Of a DNA stretch of 64,000 nt, positions 10,813 to 21,899 are shown in pieces. How positions within the stretch are numbered: position 1 is the stretch's first letter; the number at the start of each line of letters is the position of its first letter. The notes below the pieces were generated by a model that was not told the DNA's origin, made no database searches, and saw nothing but the letters and a program-made list of their open reading frames with translations. The stretch is from Rhodamnia argentea. Its lineage: Eukaryota; Streptophyta; Magnoliopsida; Myrtales; Myrtaceae. The translations under genes and the position numbers were made by a program. The DNA lies in assembly GCF_020921035.1 (NCBI RefSeq), contig NC_063150.1, forward strand, positions 6,882,001 through 6,946,000. Reading direction: 5' to 3'.

Positions 10813-11696
10813 ATGGAGGAATTTCAAGGATATTTCGAACTAGATAGATCTCGACAACATGACTTCCTATACCCACTTCTTTTTCGAGAGTATATTTTTA
10901 CACTTGCTCATGATCATGGTTTATTAAATAGATCGATTTTTTTTCGAAAATGCAGGTTATTACAATGAATCTAGTTCAATAATTGTGAAACGTTTAATTA
11001 CTCGAATGTATCAACAGAATCCATTTTTCAAGCACAACAAGAATTTGTATTCTCAAATTTTCTCATAGGGATTTGCAGTTATTGTGGAAATTCCATTTTC
11101 CCTACGATTAGTATCTTCCTTAGAAAGGAAAGAAATAGCAAAATCTCATAATTTACGATCAATTCATTCCATATTTCCTTTTTTAGAGGACAAAATTTTC
11201 ACATTTAGATTATGTGTTGGATGTACTAATGCCCTATCACATCCATCTAGAAATCTTGGTTCAAACCCTTCGCTCTCGGGTGAAAGATGCCTCTTCTTTG
11301 CATTTATTACGTTTCTTTTTCCATGAGTATTGGAATAGTCTTATTACTCCAAAGAAACATATTCCCATTTTTTCAAAAGGGAATCCAAGATTATTCTTGT
11401 TCCTATATAATTCTCATATGTGCGAATATGAATCTATCTTTCTTTTTCTCCGTAATCAATCTTCTCATATACAATCAACATCTTCCGGAATCTTTTTTGA
11501 GCGAATCTATGTCTATGTAAAAGTAGAACATTTTGCCAAAGTCTTCTTTGATAATGATTTTCAATGCATCCTATGGTTCTTAAAAGATCCTTTCATGCAT
11601 TATGTTAAATATCAAGGAAAATCAATTCTGGCTTCAAAAGATACGTCTCTTTTCATAAATAAATGGAAATATTATCTTGTTAATTTATGGCAATAG
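10813..11696 (+). pseudogene. matK: plastid matK, 3'-truncated and frameshifted (NUPT)
   Basis: Begins at the true matK start ([20 protein letters not shown]) and follows the maturase K N-terminal region. The frame breaks in a T-run near 10940, with further shifts near 11065 and 11200. Recognisable later parts include [32 protein letters not shown] and [17 protein letters not shown], ending at YYLVNLWQ. Only about the first 60% of the roughly 500-codon gene is present; the C-terminal domain X is absent. The overlapping ORFs 11084-11326, 11214-11696 and 11287-11520 are frames of this one pseudogene. Confidence 0.92.
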
Positions 11697-11701
11697 TTTA
11701 C

Positions 11702-12093
11702 AAAGGCGATGATCAGTAGCTGGTCCGAGAGGATGATCAGCCACACCGAGATTGAGACACGGCCCGGACTCCTATGGGAGGCAACAGTAGGGAATTTTTC
11801 GCAATGGGCGAAAGCCTAACAGAGCAATACCACGTAGAGGTAGAAGGCCCACAGGTCGTGAATTTCTTTTTCCGGAGAAGAAGCAATGACGGTATCCGGA
11901 GAATAAGCATCGGCTAACTCTGTGCCAATAGCTGTGGTAATACGGAGGATGCAAGCATTATCCGGAATGATTGGGCGTAAAGCATCCGTAAGTGGCTTTT
12001 TAAGTCTGCCATCAAATTCCGGGGCTCAACCCTAGACAGACGGTGGAAACTACCAAGCTGGAGTACGGTAGGGGCAGAGAGAATTTCTGGTGG
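11702..12093 (+). pseudogene. rrn16: plastid 16S rRNA fragment (NUPT)
   Basis: About 390 bases of small-subunit rRNA, from GGCGATGATCAGTAGCTGG to GGGCAGAGAGAATTTCTGG. The universally conserved 530-loop word, normally GTGCCAGCAGCCGCGGTAA, reads GTGCCAATAGCTGTGGTAA; all four changes are C-to-T or G-to-A. It joins matK directly on one side and the clpP upstream region on the other, which is not a plastid arrangement. Short ORFs in this interval are meaningless. Confidence 0.93.
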
Positions 12094-12280
12094 TTGATAC
12101 CATTTTCTATGAACGAATGCATACATATTTGTTAATCATTCAAAGGACCTATTCGTAAGAATTTTTTCCCAATCTATGGATAAAATAGGATAAAAGACAA
12201 TATTATTAAGAAAATAAACGCATTGTTATGCTTCCACATCAAAGTGAAATATAGTACTTAATTCTTTTTTCTTTCATTTT

Positions 12281-12351
12281 ATGTCTATTGGTGTTCCATA
12301 AGTACCCTTTCGAAGTCCTAGAGAGGAAGATGCCTCTTGGGTTGACGTATA
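12281..12351 (+). pseudogene. clpP: plastid clpP exon 1 with upstream region (NUPT)
   Basis: Exactly 71 bases, the normal length of clpP exon 1, reading M(S)[24 protein letters not shown]; the usual Lys codon is now TAA. The group II intron start GTGCGACTTG follows at 12352. The preceding 12094-12280 looks like the native clpP leader. This exon lies 2.5 kb downstream of exon 2, so the gene order is inverted by shuffling, not by inversion. Confidence 0.9.
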
Positions 12352-12426
12352 GTGCGACTTGTCGGATATATTGGGTCATATGGGATTTCCCGGTTCTCTC
12401 CCCCAATCAAGATATCCTCTATTTCG

Positions 12427-12528
12427 CCCAAACAATATGTGGAGTAACTCCCGATATGGCAGTAAAAGAAAGACGTGTAGGCGGATCAACTCATCAAGTT
12501 CCCATTGAAATAGGATCCACACAAGGAA
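12427..12528 (+). pseudogene. rps7: plastid rps7 fragment (NUPT)
   Basis: Encodes [20 protein letters not shown] followed by PIEIGSTQG, an internal part of ribosomal protein S7. It follows clpP intron sequence directly. It then joins reversed rpoB at 12525-12528 through GGAA, which fits both genes and so looks like a microhomology junction. Confidence 0.88.
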
Positions 12529-12890
12529 TGAGAGAAGCTCCAATAGAAAAATATTGGAAAGGAAAAATACTTCAAAGATTGACCTGTTCCCATGCAATAG
12601 TTAGGAATTCTTGATGGTATCGAGTCGGAACAACCTGCTCTTCTTGAATACCCCGATTCAGCGCTAAAGAATTTCCCGCCGCCACCATATAGTATTCATC
12701 TCTACTTGGTGATAAATAAAGCATCCGTACTTTTTTTTATTTTGATCTCTTGGAGATTTCATAAAATGGGCTTTCTAGAGACCCCCCGACCAATTCTCGC
12801 ATGAATTGCTAAAGATCTAGTAAGTCCAACATTAATTCCTTGAGACGTATCGATCGGTCTTTGTTATAAATCAAAAGATTTTTCTTCTTT
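12525..12890 (-). pseudogene. rpoB: plastid rpoB fragment (NUPT)
   Basis: On the minus strand it encodes [40 protein letters not shown] and [34 protein letters not shown] from the plastid RNA polymerase beta subunit. There is at least one internal stop and a small length change near 12730-12790. About 110 codons of roughly 1070 remain. Confidence 0.9.
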
Positions 12891-12958
12891 TTCAAAAAAT
12901 TTCCCCTTTTTTTTTTTATCAAAGCACAAAACTTTCTTTGGATTTTTAGTCATTATAT

Positions 12959-13097
12959 CTATTCATTGAATAAGTGATGATCCAATGGTTCTTACTCGGG
13001 GAATCTTTGGACTTAGTTTGAAGTTTTATTGAATAATCGCAGTTCTAGTATGAATATGAGGTTTCAATCAATTCATAGGGTCTTAACAAGGGAATTC
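12959..13097 (+). repeat. 139-bp plastid-like segment, copy 2
   Basis: Partner of 9202-9340. Here it runs on without a break toward petB exon 2, so this is probably its original context, in or near the petB intron. Confidence 0.8.
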
Positions 13098-13369
13098 CTA
13101 TCAATAATAAAGAAAAGAAGAGTAAAGATGCATTACATACAAAAAAAGAAATAAAAATAACAAATCAAAGAAAAAGAAGCAAGTAAATAGAAGATTCAAG
13201 AGGCCCGTAACGACCAACATAAAGACGAATGAGCCGACTTGATATTTTGGCATCACAACCACAAATAAGAGCTTTCGTATTTTTACTAATTCGTATCTTC
13301 GGAGAAGTTAGAAAAGGTCGATGACAGAGTTTCAAACTTTCTATTCCATTTTCCTTGAAAACAAAGTGA

Positions 13370-14098
<729 letters not shown>

Positions 14099-14290
14099 AG
14101 GATATAGATCATAGATATTTGTAATCAATCATTTCTCACTTGAAGAGGAACAATAGTATTTCATTGCTACAAATATGGATTATTGAAAAGAATAAGACAT
14201 GTATTTTGATATTTCCCTTCAACTATACAATTGAGTATTATTTATTTGACACGAATAGTTGAAGGGAATTCTCCGAAGAGAAAATGGATT

Positions 14291-14298
14291 ATGGGAGT
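14291..14298 (+). pseudogene. petD: plastid petD exon 1 (NUPT)
   Basis: The 8-base petD exon 1, ATGGGAGT, is followed at once by GTGTGACTTGA, a group II intron 5' end. It lies about 190 bases after petB, as in plastid genomes. Exon 2 is at 18263 because a 3.2-kb element interrupts the intron. Confidence 0.85.
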
Positions 14299-14981
14299 GT
14301 GTGACTTGAACTATTTGATTGGGCCATGCAGATGGATATATACCTTTATCCGCCACATTGGAATTCACAACCAAATGTGTCTTTGTTCCAACCACCCCGT
14401 AAAAGCCCTATACAGAGGATAGGCTAGTTTGTTTGAAGAGAATCTTTTCTATGATCTATGATCAGACCCGATCATATCATATATGAACAGGCTTCGTAAG
14501 ATCTAGTAGAATAAGTAATGTGACTTATGACAGATTTTGTTTTAGCTATTTTACTTACTTAATAGTATAGAAATGCAGCCATTTCTTTTGCATCCACCTG
14601 ATTTCCGATACTATCGGAGTGAACAAGGGGTCTAAAGAAAGAAGAGCTAAAGGCTAAACTATATTAGTGTCACGTCCCGCAATCCTCCGTGAACGTACAA
14701 CCACCTAAGCCGTAAAATACTAACCCAGGATACCACATTACGACATACGATAAAACATGTAATGCGCAAACAGAAGGTAACTAAAACCCCGAGTAGAGTA
14801 CAAGTGGACAAAAGAGTAGAACCAAATATTCACATATATATACAACGTCGGTCAAGCGATAAACATCGGCGAGACCGGATGCAGCACCCATGAAAGAACA
14901 AAAGTAGGAACAAGAGACCTAGCCCCAAAAGAAAATCACTGGGCCTCAAAAGATCTAACAAAGCGAACCGGAATATCTAAA

Positions 14982-15527
14982 CTAGGCAGAAGAACTCCCA
15001 ACAACCCCGCCACTCTTGTCCTCGGCAGTCGTCGGTACATAATCCGGGTCTGTCTCTGCAATCTCCTCCTCTGTCTCACCGTCGATGTCTTCCTCATCCT
15101 CCGAATCTGAGATCACCACAACATGTCGGTCGTCTACCGTGGTAGGGCTCCTCTCTGATATGTTCCTAGATCCCGCTGCGGATATCTCTACGTCCGTCTG
15201 TATCTCGGGACGAGTTGGGTGGCACCACTCTGGAACAACCTCCACTGGAACGTCCTCGGGTCGGAGAGGACCCCGTAGGTCGCCATCTCCCGAGCGGAGG
15301 AACCAAGACTCAAATGGATGAGGCTGCATCCGTCCCGCTCCTAAATCTACCCAAACCTTGGTACACTTTCTAACATATACTACACATTTACTTTTAGGAA
15401 ACTCCTCAAAAGTTACCGTCTTCTCCTTTGGGTCGCCTAATCTGACTAGAACCATCTTCAAAGTCGGGGTTCCGAAAAGGGGGGGTCCCACAAAGGGGTG
15501 AGATTGATATCTCAGCGAGTAAATCAT
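14982..15527 (-). CDS. 181-codon ORF inside the solo LTR, unknown
   Basis: An uninterrupted ORF with a GC-richer, more codon-like composition than the rest of the LTR. The N-terminal half is mixed hydrophobic/basic (GDPKEKTVTFEEFPKSKCVVYV); the C-terminal third is very acidic (VVISDSEDEEDIDGETEEE). I recognise no gag zinc knuckle or other retroelement domain. It may be chance, part of the element's leader or LTR-encoded product, or captured host sequence. Being inside an LTR, it would be repeated wherever the family is found. Confidence 0.3.
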   Translation of the reverse strand: MIYSLRYQSHPFVGPPLFGTPTLKMVLVRLGDPKEKTVTFEEFPKSKCVVYVRKCTKVWVDLGAGRMQPHPFESWFLRSGDGDLRGPLRPEDVPVEVVPEWCHPTRPEIQTDVEISAAGSRNISERSPTTVDDRHVVVISDSEDEEDIDGETEEEIAETDPDYVPTTAEDKSGGVVGSSSA

Positions 15528-15727
15528 AACCCTAACTAGAACACCAGTTCAAAGATAAAATAAAAGAAGGAAATGTAAAAGCATGGCATAGCAGAAAATT
15601 CAACTTTGGTAAGCTCACGCAATTCGGAGAACTCGGCATGAATGGCATTCAAATAGAACAATTTATCGAAATAAAGACCTAAGTAGTCGCACTAGCATCA
15701 CACGAATTTCAATAACAAAATCAAGTC

Positions 15728-15978
15728 GCCCGCGTAAGAACGCCTCAAGCATCATATCAATTTCACTCTCATTTGCCTACGTAAACACGCCTCGGGCATT
15801 ACATTTCAATTTCAATACCTTAGCCCGTGTAAAAACGCCTCGGACTTAAATCAAATTCAATATATTAACCCGCGTCAAAACGCTTCGGGCTATATGATCT
15901 CAATGTCAATAAACTCGCCCGCGTAAACACGCATCGGGCTTAATGATTTGTGGAACCTACGCATTCTACGCCTCGGGT
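15728..15978. repeat. six degenerate tandem hairpin repeats in the LTR
   Basis: The core GCCCGCGTAAACACG followed by CCTCGGGC recurs at 15728, 15775, 15823, 15868 and 15917, with a weaker sixth copy ending near 15978. Spacing is 45-49 bases. Each core is self-complementary at its ends (GCCCG...CGGGC) and has a CGCGT/ACGC inner pair, so each can fold into a small hairpin. The spacers are AT-rich and diverged. Confidence 0.8.
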
Positions 15979-18189
15979 CCCCTATGCCACCTCATTGGCC
16001 CAAACAATACATAACTAATCCAGTAATTCCAGTCACAAATCCCATCGCACCGTATTACATTCCAACAATTATTACATCCGTGAACATATCTATGTTCTAG
16101 GAAGGGTAAGAATTACTCACAATTGTTGTTCCAAGTGCCCAAGCCAAATGAATTCCCTCTTCCTCTAACCGGCTAGCAACAACTCAAGTCGCGCCTATAG
16201 AAATCAATCCAAAACTTAATCAAATCGAACTTCATTTGCGCCCAATTTTTAACCACACCTTAATCACCATCTTAAGACATCCCACAATTAAATTCAAGAT
16301 CAAAAGACTTCAGTTTGGCCTTTAAACAATTCGGTCTCTCCTGTTCAGAAACAGGGCATTCCCGGTTTTGCATTAATCTGCCAATTTCAATCCATTTAAC
16401 TATTCTAATCACTCAATCTTCACTAATTGCATTTGCCAAACCCTCATTCTACATGTTAATGAGGTCTACTAAAAATTTGGCAGCAATTCACTTCAATTTA
16501 GGACCTCCAACAGTTCAGCAATTAGTAAGCATCAACCGGTCAGAAAATTGCTGTAGTAATGAGCTCCAATTCAGCTCTATAACTCTAATTTTTCCCAACA
16601 TAACATAGTAATCTTAAATCATCCAGACCTAATCCTACAAGTCCTTGAGACATAGCCGAAAATTTCATGCCAAACGGAGCTAAAATGAGGAAGTTATGCC
16701 ACTTACCCTCAGCTGACTCAAAAACCGTCGATCGATTTTCTTTTGGCCGGCCAGAACTGTTCCGGTGACCAAATGAGGTGATTCCGGTTGGAGAAGGTCG
16801 GCAAAAGATTGAAATTTCAGGGGGTAGTCGGCTTGTGGCTAGTGGTTTTCCAGGGAATGAGCAGCAACCGTTTGAAGAAGAGATCAGAAACTGGTTCAGC
16901 TGAGGCAGTTTCTGGTTTGTCTGCAACAGAAAGGAGAAGAAGAAGAAGCTGAAATTGGAGGGGAAGGGAGGCTACGGGAGTTCTCAACTGAAGCAAGCTT
17001 CCCTATTTGATACTATCCCTTAATTTCTTGAATTATTGCTTCAAGAAAGTAATAGTCAATCACCCACCACCCCCATTTGACACTTGGCAAATAAATCTTC
17101 CACCACAAAAATTACTTCAGCCATTATTAACCATAATTTTCTGGTAATTCCAGCTGAGATGTATTCCCAAAATACCATATTGCCATTCCTTGTACTTTAA
17201 ACAAAAATTAATACTCTAGGGGCAAAACGGTCATTTTACTTCCGTCGGCTGAAAATTTGATTTTTCCACCACAGGTTGCTTTCAATGAAGCGATGTCTAA
17301 TCCAAAACCAAAATTTGAATTCCTCAATTCCTTTGTCCAAATTTTGATATTTTATTTCCTGATTCATTTTCTATCAATTGTAATTCCAATTTGTTTCAAA
17401 TCGACGGGCGGCTTTTGCAGCAACGTTACGCGTATCGACTCAGTGATTTTCACCACTCTTAGGCATACTCTAGTCATGGCCATTTTGGTTGTCATGTAAT
17501 TGCGAGGGTTTATCACTAGTCCATAGGTTTCGATCTTCGGAAATCGATTTAGGAAAAGTTCGCAAATTATACATTGGTTAAGCGGAATCACCCGCGTACC
17601 AATCGTACAATACTAGCAATGAATTCCATAATCGTCTTTAGATCGCCATTTCTCGGCTCTAAATATCCCCTCCGCAATCCTTATGGTTAAAATGCCAATT
17701 CTTATTTGAGTTTCCTAGGTCCACGTACCTTGTCGCGCGTTAGCCTTTCCCTTTTTGGTCGGTTAACTCATGATTGATCAAATCTGAGTGAAATCTAACT
17801 GAAATACACTGATAGATCATTCCTCATTCATACATCTCAAAAAGGACGGGAATTTCAGAATGTCACAATTAGTAACAAGTAAATCCTTTGTATTTAAGGT
17901 AAAATAAAAAGTTTCAAGATATTTTGGGGATAAAGTTCAATTCCAAGGTCCGAGACGACCAAGAATGCACTTGATTATGATGAACTTTGTAAGCGTACTT
18001 GGGTCTTGAGCATTTACTTGTAAGAACTAAATTCCTTGCAATGGGTAGTTGCAATTGTGAAAAATGGAATCCGGTCAATATATTCTTCCATAGAATCATT
18101 GATATATGTGTGTATACTACGTAGATTTTATAACATATAGATTTCTTTTCTATGGATATGGATCCATTTGGTTTATTTGATTCTTGCTC

Positions 18190-18223
18190 GAGCCGGATGA
18201 TGAAAAATTATCATGTCCGGTTC
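18190..18223 (+). other. group II intron domain V of the petD intron (NUPT)
   Basis: A 34-base hairpin, GAGCCGGATGATGAAA followed by ATTATCATGTCCGGTTC, is well paired and matches the plastid domain V pattern. It lies 39 bases before petD exon 2. Confidence 0.8.
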
Positions 18224-18242
18224 CTTCAGAGGATGGATCTAG

Positions 18243-18744
<502 letters not shown>

Positions 18745-18778
18745 TAAATTTTGTTGTGGAATAAAATATCACGACTTA

Positions 18779-18824
18779 TGTATCTAGGGAATAGTCGCTT
18801 CAAAGTGAATTTTCCCTAGATACA
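18779..18824 (+). terminator. plastid petD 3' stem-loop (NUPT)
   Basis: A perfect 13-bp inverted repeat, TGTATCTAGGGAA and TTCCCTAGATACA, with a 20-base loop, begins 42 bases after the petD stop. It is the kind of 3' processing and stability hairpin known for plastid petD mRNA. Here it is a passive relic. Confidence 0.75.
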
Positions 18825-18945
18825 TCTATTCAATTAAATTCTGGATTTATTCTGAATATATAAATTCTGCTAAAGTTGAAATAAAAGCCCATTTCATCTT
18901 TTTTTTTTAATAAAAGAAACTAAAGAAAAAAAGACAATTTCCTAT

Positions 18946-19960
18946 TTATTCTTCGGTAAATGGGTTGTGAAATGCTTTTTCTTTTTCTAGACTATCCAAT
19001 ATCTGTTTTACATCTTCTATGCGAAAATATTCCATTTTCATAAGGTCTTCTTGACTCTTATTCAAAAGGTTAAATAGTATATGTGTAGTGTACCTTTTGT
19101 GGCGATTATAGGTCTTGTGAGGCAATTCTAATTGGTCAATAAAAATAGATTTCAATTCTATTTCTTTTTTCGTTTTCCTTAGCTTAGCCAATCTATCATG
19201 AAAAGTAAAAAAAGGGTAAACTAACCTTGTACCGATTGTTCTCTAAATGTAAGTTTTCTTCTTCTGCATGTAGAAAAGGAATAAATAAATCAATTAAATT
19301 CCGAAAGGCTTCATGAAGTGCTTCTTTAGGATTTAAACTTCTGTTTGTCCATATTTCAAGAAAAAGTATCTCTTGTTTTTCATTTCCATTCCCATAAGAA
19401 TGAATACTATGATTTGCATTTCGAACGGGCATGAATACAGCATCTATAGGATAACTTCAATCTTGAAAGTTTTTTGGTGTTTTTATATGATATCCACGAT
19501 TCCTCTCGATTTGTAACCCAATACACAAATTAATGGGTTCCGTTAGACTAGCTATATACTGTGTATTATCAACGATTTCCACAGAAGTTGGTAAGATGAT
19601 GTCTTGAGCAGTTACACATCCAGGACCCTTGAGACAAATAGACGCATTGCGAGTTTCATACAGATTACTTCTTAATACAATTTCTTTCAAATTCATTCAA
19701 ATTTCATGTACTGATTCTTGAATACCTACTAGGGTAGAATATTCATGTGGTATTTTTTTAAATTTTGCACGGGTGATACATGTTCCTTCTATTTCCCCAA
19801 GCAAGGCTCTTCGCATCGCAATGCCCATTGTATCGGCTTGCCCTTTCATAAGTGGAGATAGAATAAAGTGTCCATAATAAAGACGCTTATTGTCTGCTCT
19901 TGATTCAACACACTTCCACTGTAGTGTCCGAGTAGATACTCTTATTTTCTCTCAAACCAT
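18946..19960 (-). pseudogene. rpoA: plastid rpoA (NUPT)
   Basis: RNA polymerase alpha subunit, nearly full length but broken into several frames. It starts [18 protein letters not shown] (normally MVREKI; CGA is now TGA) and continues through [20 protein letters not shown] and [20 protein letters not shown]. It then covers 19457-19696, 19196-19432 and 18946-19191, ending in the C-terminal domain with [20 protein letters not shown]. At least two frameshifts separate these parts. Confidence 0.93.
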
Positions 19961-20025
19961 AATAATATTATTTGATCATATCATTGAATCGTTTATTTCT
20001 CTTGAAATCTCTTTCATTTTGATTT

Positions 20026-20442
20026 CTACACACGTCTTTTTTTAGGAGGTCTAGAGCCATTATGTGGCATAGGGGTTACATCACGTACGAAACTTAATAG
20101 TATACCACTCCTACGAATAGCTCGTAATGCCGCATCTCTTCCGAGACCAGGACCTTTTATCATGATTTCTGCTCGTGGCATACCTTGATCTACTACAGTC
20201 CGAATAGTATTTCCTGCTGCGGTTTGAGCAGCAAATAGTGTCCCCCTTCTTGTACCATTGAATCCACAAGTACAGGCGGAGGATCAAGAAATTACTCGAC
20301 CCCGTACATCTGTAAGAGTCACAATGGTATTGTTGAAACTTGCTTGAACATGAATAACTCCCTTTGGTATTCTACGTGTACTTTTTCATGAACCACTACG
20401 GGCATTCCTACGTGAACCAATTCTTGGTATAGATTTTGCCAT
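20026..20442 (-). pseudogene. rps11: plastid rps11 (NUPT)
   Basis: Full length at 417 bases (138 codons plus stop), MAKSIPRIGSRRNARSGS to PPKKRRV. At least two in-frame TGA stops: one follows RSGS, where Arg is usual, and one follows GRVIS, where Trp is usual. No indel, so only substitutions have accumulated. Confidence 0.93.
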
Positions 20443-20557
20443 ACTTTAGCATCTCATAAATAGAAATTCGAGATATATGGATATATCCATTTCATGTCAA
20501 AAGAGATCCTATTTTTTTCATTGGGTCCTTTACGTTAGAGAGCCCATTTTCAAAAGA

Positions 20558-20671
20558 TTATCCTTGTCTTTGTTTTTGTCACGGATTAGAACAAATTACT
20601 ATAATTCGTCCCCTCCTACGGATCGGTCGACATTTTTCACAAATTTTATGAACGGAGGCCCTTATTTTCAT
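20558..20671 (-). pseudogene. rpl36: plastid rpl36 (NUPT)
   Basis: Normal length, 37 codons plus stop. It reads [20 protein letters not shown] and [20 protein letters not shown]. The zinc-binding Cys residues are kept, but a TGA replaces the Arg codon after SNP. Confidence 0.92.
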
Positions 20672-20787
20672 AGTTATCGTTACTTAACTTAATTCTTACT
20701 CTATTTATTGGAAAAAAATAAGTTTCTTGAAATGTTGAACCTCAAATTGTATCCCCATGAAGGGAATGCTGAAGTTGAAAAAGCAAC

Positions 20788-21021
20788 CTAATCATTCGAA
20801 TCCTTATTGTGGCATCTATAAATTATAGACCTCTGGTTGAATCATAACGACTTACTTTAATTTTGCCCCCTTAGTATACGTATAAAACTCCATCGGATCT
20901 TTTATGAAACATAACCTAGAATTAATCTTCATTATCGAAAAACCCCGAGCATACATACCATTGAAAAGGAGAAGTGATTAATTAATTAAACCTTAATGAA
21001 TCCATTTTTTTGTTTTTTCAT
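20788..21021 (-). pseudogene. infA: plastid infA (NUPT)
   Basis: Translation initiation factor 1 remnant of 234 bases, the normal gene length. An extra A after ATGAAAAAACAAAAA shifts the frame at once; later frames give GFINQSLL-like, DNEDQF and KVSRYDSTRG pieces. infA is already defective in the plastids of many rosids, so some damage may predate the transfer. Confidence 0.8.
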
Positions 21022-21136
21022 TCTAGGGCAAAGCCCTAGAAGTATCACCTAATGTAGCAGGAATGATATCAACTAACCCACCCTTTTTTCTTTTGACAAA
21101 TAGGAAATTCTAGATCGAATTCGAATATAAAAAATA

Positions 21137-21541
21137 TTACCATATATAACAGAAAATTTCTCCGCCGATTCCTTCTAGTCAAGCCTCTCGGTCTGTCATT
21201 ATACCTCGAGAAGTAGAAAGAATTACAATTCCCATCCCAACTAAAATTCTAGGAATTCATTGATAGTTCGAATAGATTCGTAGGCCAAGCCTACTGATAT
21301 GTTTTAAATTTAAAATAGTTCGATGGGGTACTTTCCTATTCCTTCTATATCGTAGGGTTAAAACCAAAAAATATTTGTTGTTTTCGTGATGCTTCCTCAC
21401 GTTTTTGATAAAACCTTCTCCTAAAAGTATTTTAACAATGTTTTCCATGATGTTAGTGGATGCTATTTGAATCGTCCCTTTTCGATTCATGTCAGCATTT
21501 CATATAGAGGTTACTATGTCAGCAATAGTGTCCCTACCCAT
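21137..21541 (-). pseudogene. rps8: plastid rps8 (NUPT)
   Basis: Exactly 405 bases (134 codons plus stop). It starts [25 protein letters not shown] and ends GGEIFCYIW. One stop near the N-terminus (where Arg is usual) and a second at NYQ-stop (21257) interrupt it. The ORF at 21257-21490 is its longest open part. Confidence 0.93.
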
Positions 21542-21725
21542 GATAAACTAAAATCTGGGTTGCCTTCCATTTTTGATATAATCAACATGCTATTTTTTTA
21601 TTTTATTTATTTTATATTTTTTTTATTAAATAAAGGGATATGCGTCAGATACAACCTAATCCACTAATTAATCTATTTCATCCAAATACTATGTATAATA
21701 TAACTATATTACGTATGACCTCATC

Positions 21726-21833
21726 TTATAATACTTCAGGTGCTAATGAAACTATTTTAGTGAAATTTAACTGTCTCAATTCTCGGGCAATCGCACCAAA
21801 AACTTGAGTCCCTTTTGGATTTCCTTCTTGATC
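21726..21833 (-). pseudogene. rpl14: plastid rpl14, 3' end only (NUPT)
   Basis: Encodes the last 35 residues of L14 ([20 protein letters not shown], ending SLAPEVL and stop), in frame. The gene is cut at 21833 and continues into unrelated sequence carrying a perfect inverted repeat, then ycf2. The long ORF 21726-22241 is a chance fusion across this junction. Confidence 0.92.
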
Positions 21834-21887
21834 CCATAAAAATTCTTTCCTCGAAATGGGATGATACCGGAAAGAATTTTTATGGGA
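21832..21887. repeat. perfect 19-bp palindrome at the rpl14/ycf2 junction
   Basis: TCCCATAAAAATTCTTTCC at 21832-21850 and its exact reverse complement at 21869-21887, separated by 18 bases. It lies exactly between the rpl14 piece and the ycf2 piece, in about 65 bases that I could not assign to either gene. Confidence 0.9.
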
Positions 21888-21899
21888 TTTTCTGTGAGT

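Larger units (their letters stand above)
14668..17867 (-). mobile_element. solo LTR of a retrotransposon, inserted in the petD intron
   Basis: The 3200-bp element starts TGTCACGTCCCG and ends GGAATTTCAGAATGTCACA, so it has TG...CA ends. The 5-bp sequence ATTAG is present at 14663-14667 and again at 17868-17872, and the plastid intron resumes exactly after it. No gag, protease, RT or integrase coding is visible and there is no second LTR, so it is best read as a solo LTR left by recombination, or a non-autonomous element. On the minus strand it would begin TGTGACATTCTGAAATTCCC; a Ty3/gypsy chromovirus (Tekay/Del-like) origin is my inference from the unusual LTR length and ends. The small ORFs at 16315, 16585, 17257 and 17364 have no recognisable content. 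Confidence 0.85.

Noticed and set aside
15728-15978. CRISPR-like array
   Set aside because: Repeats are degenerate, spacers are related AT-rich sequence, and the context is a plant LTR; it is a tandem hairpin repeat.
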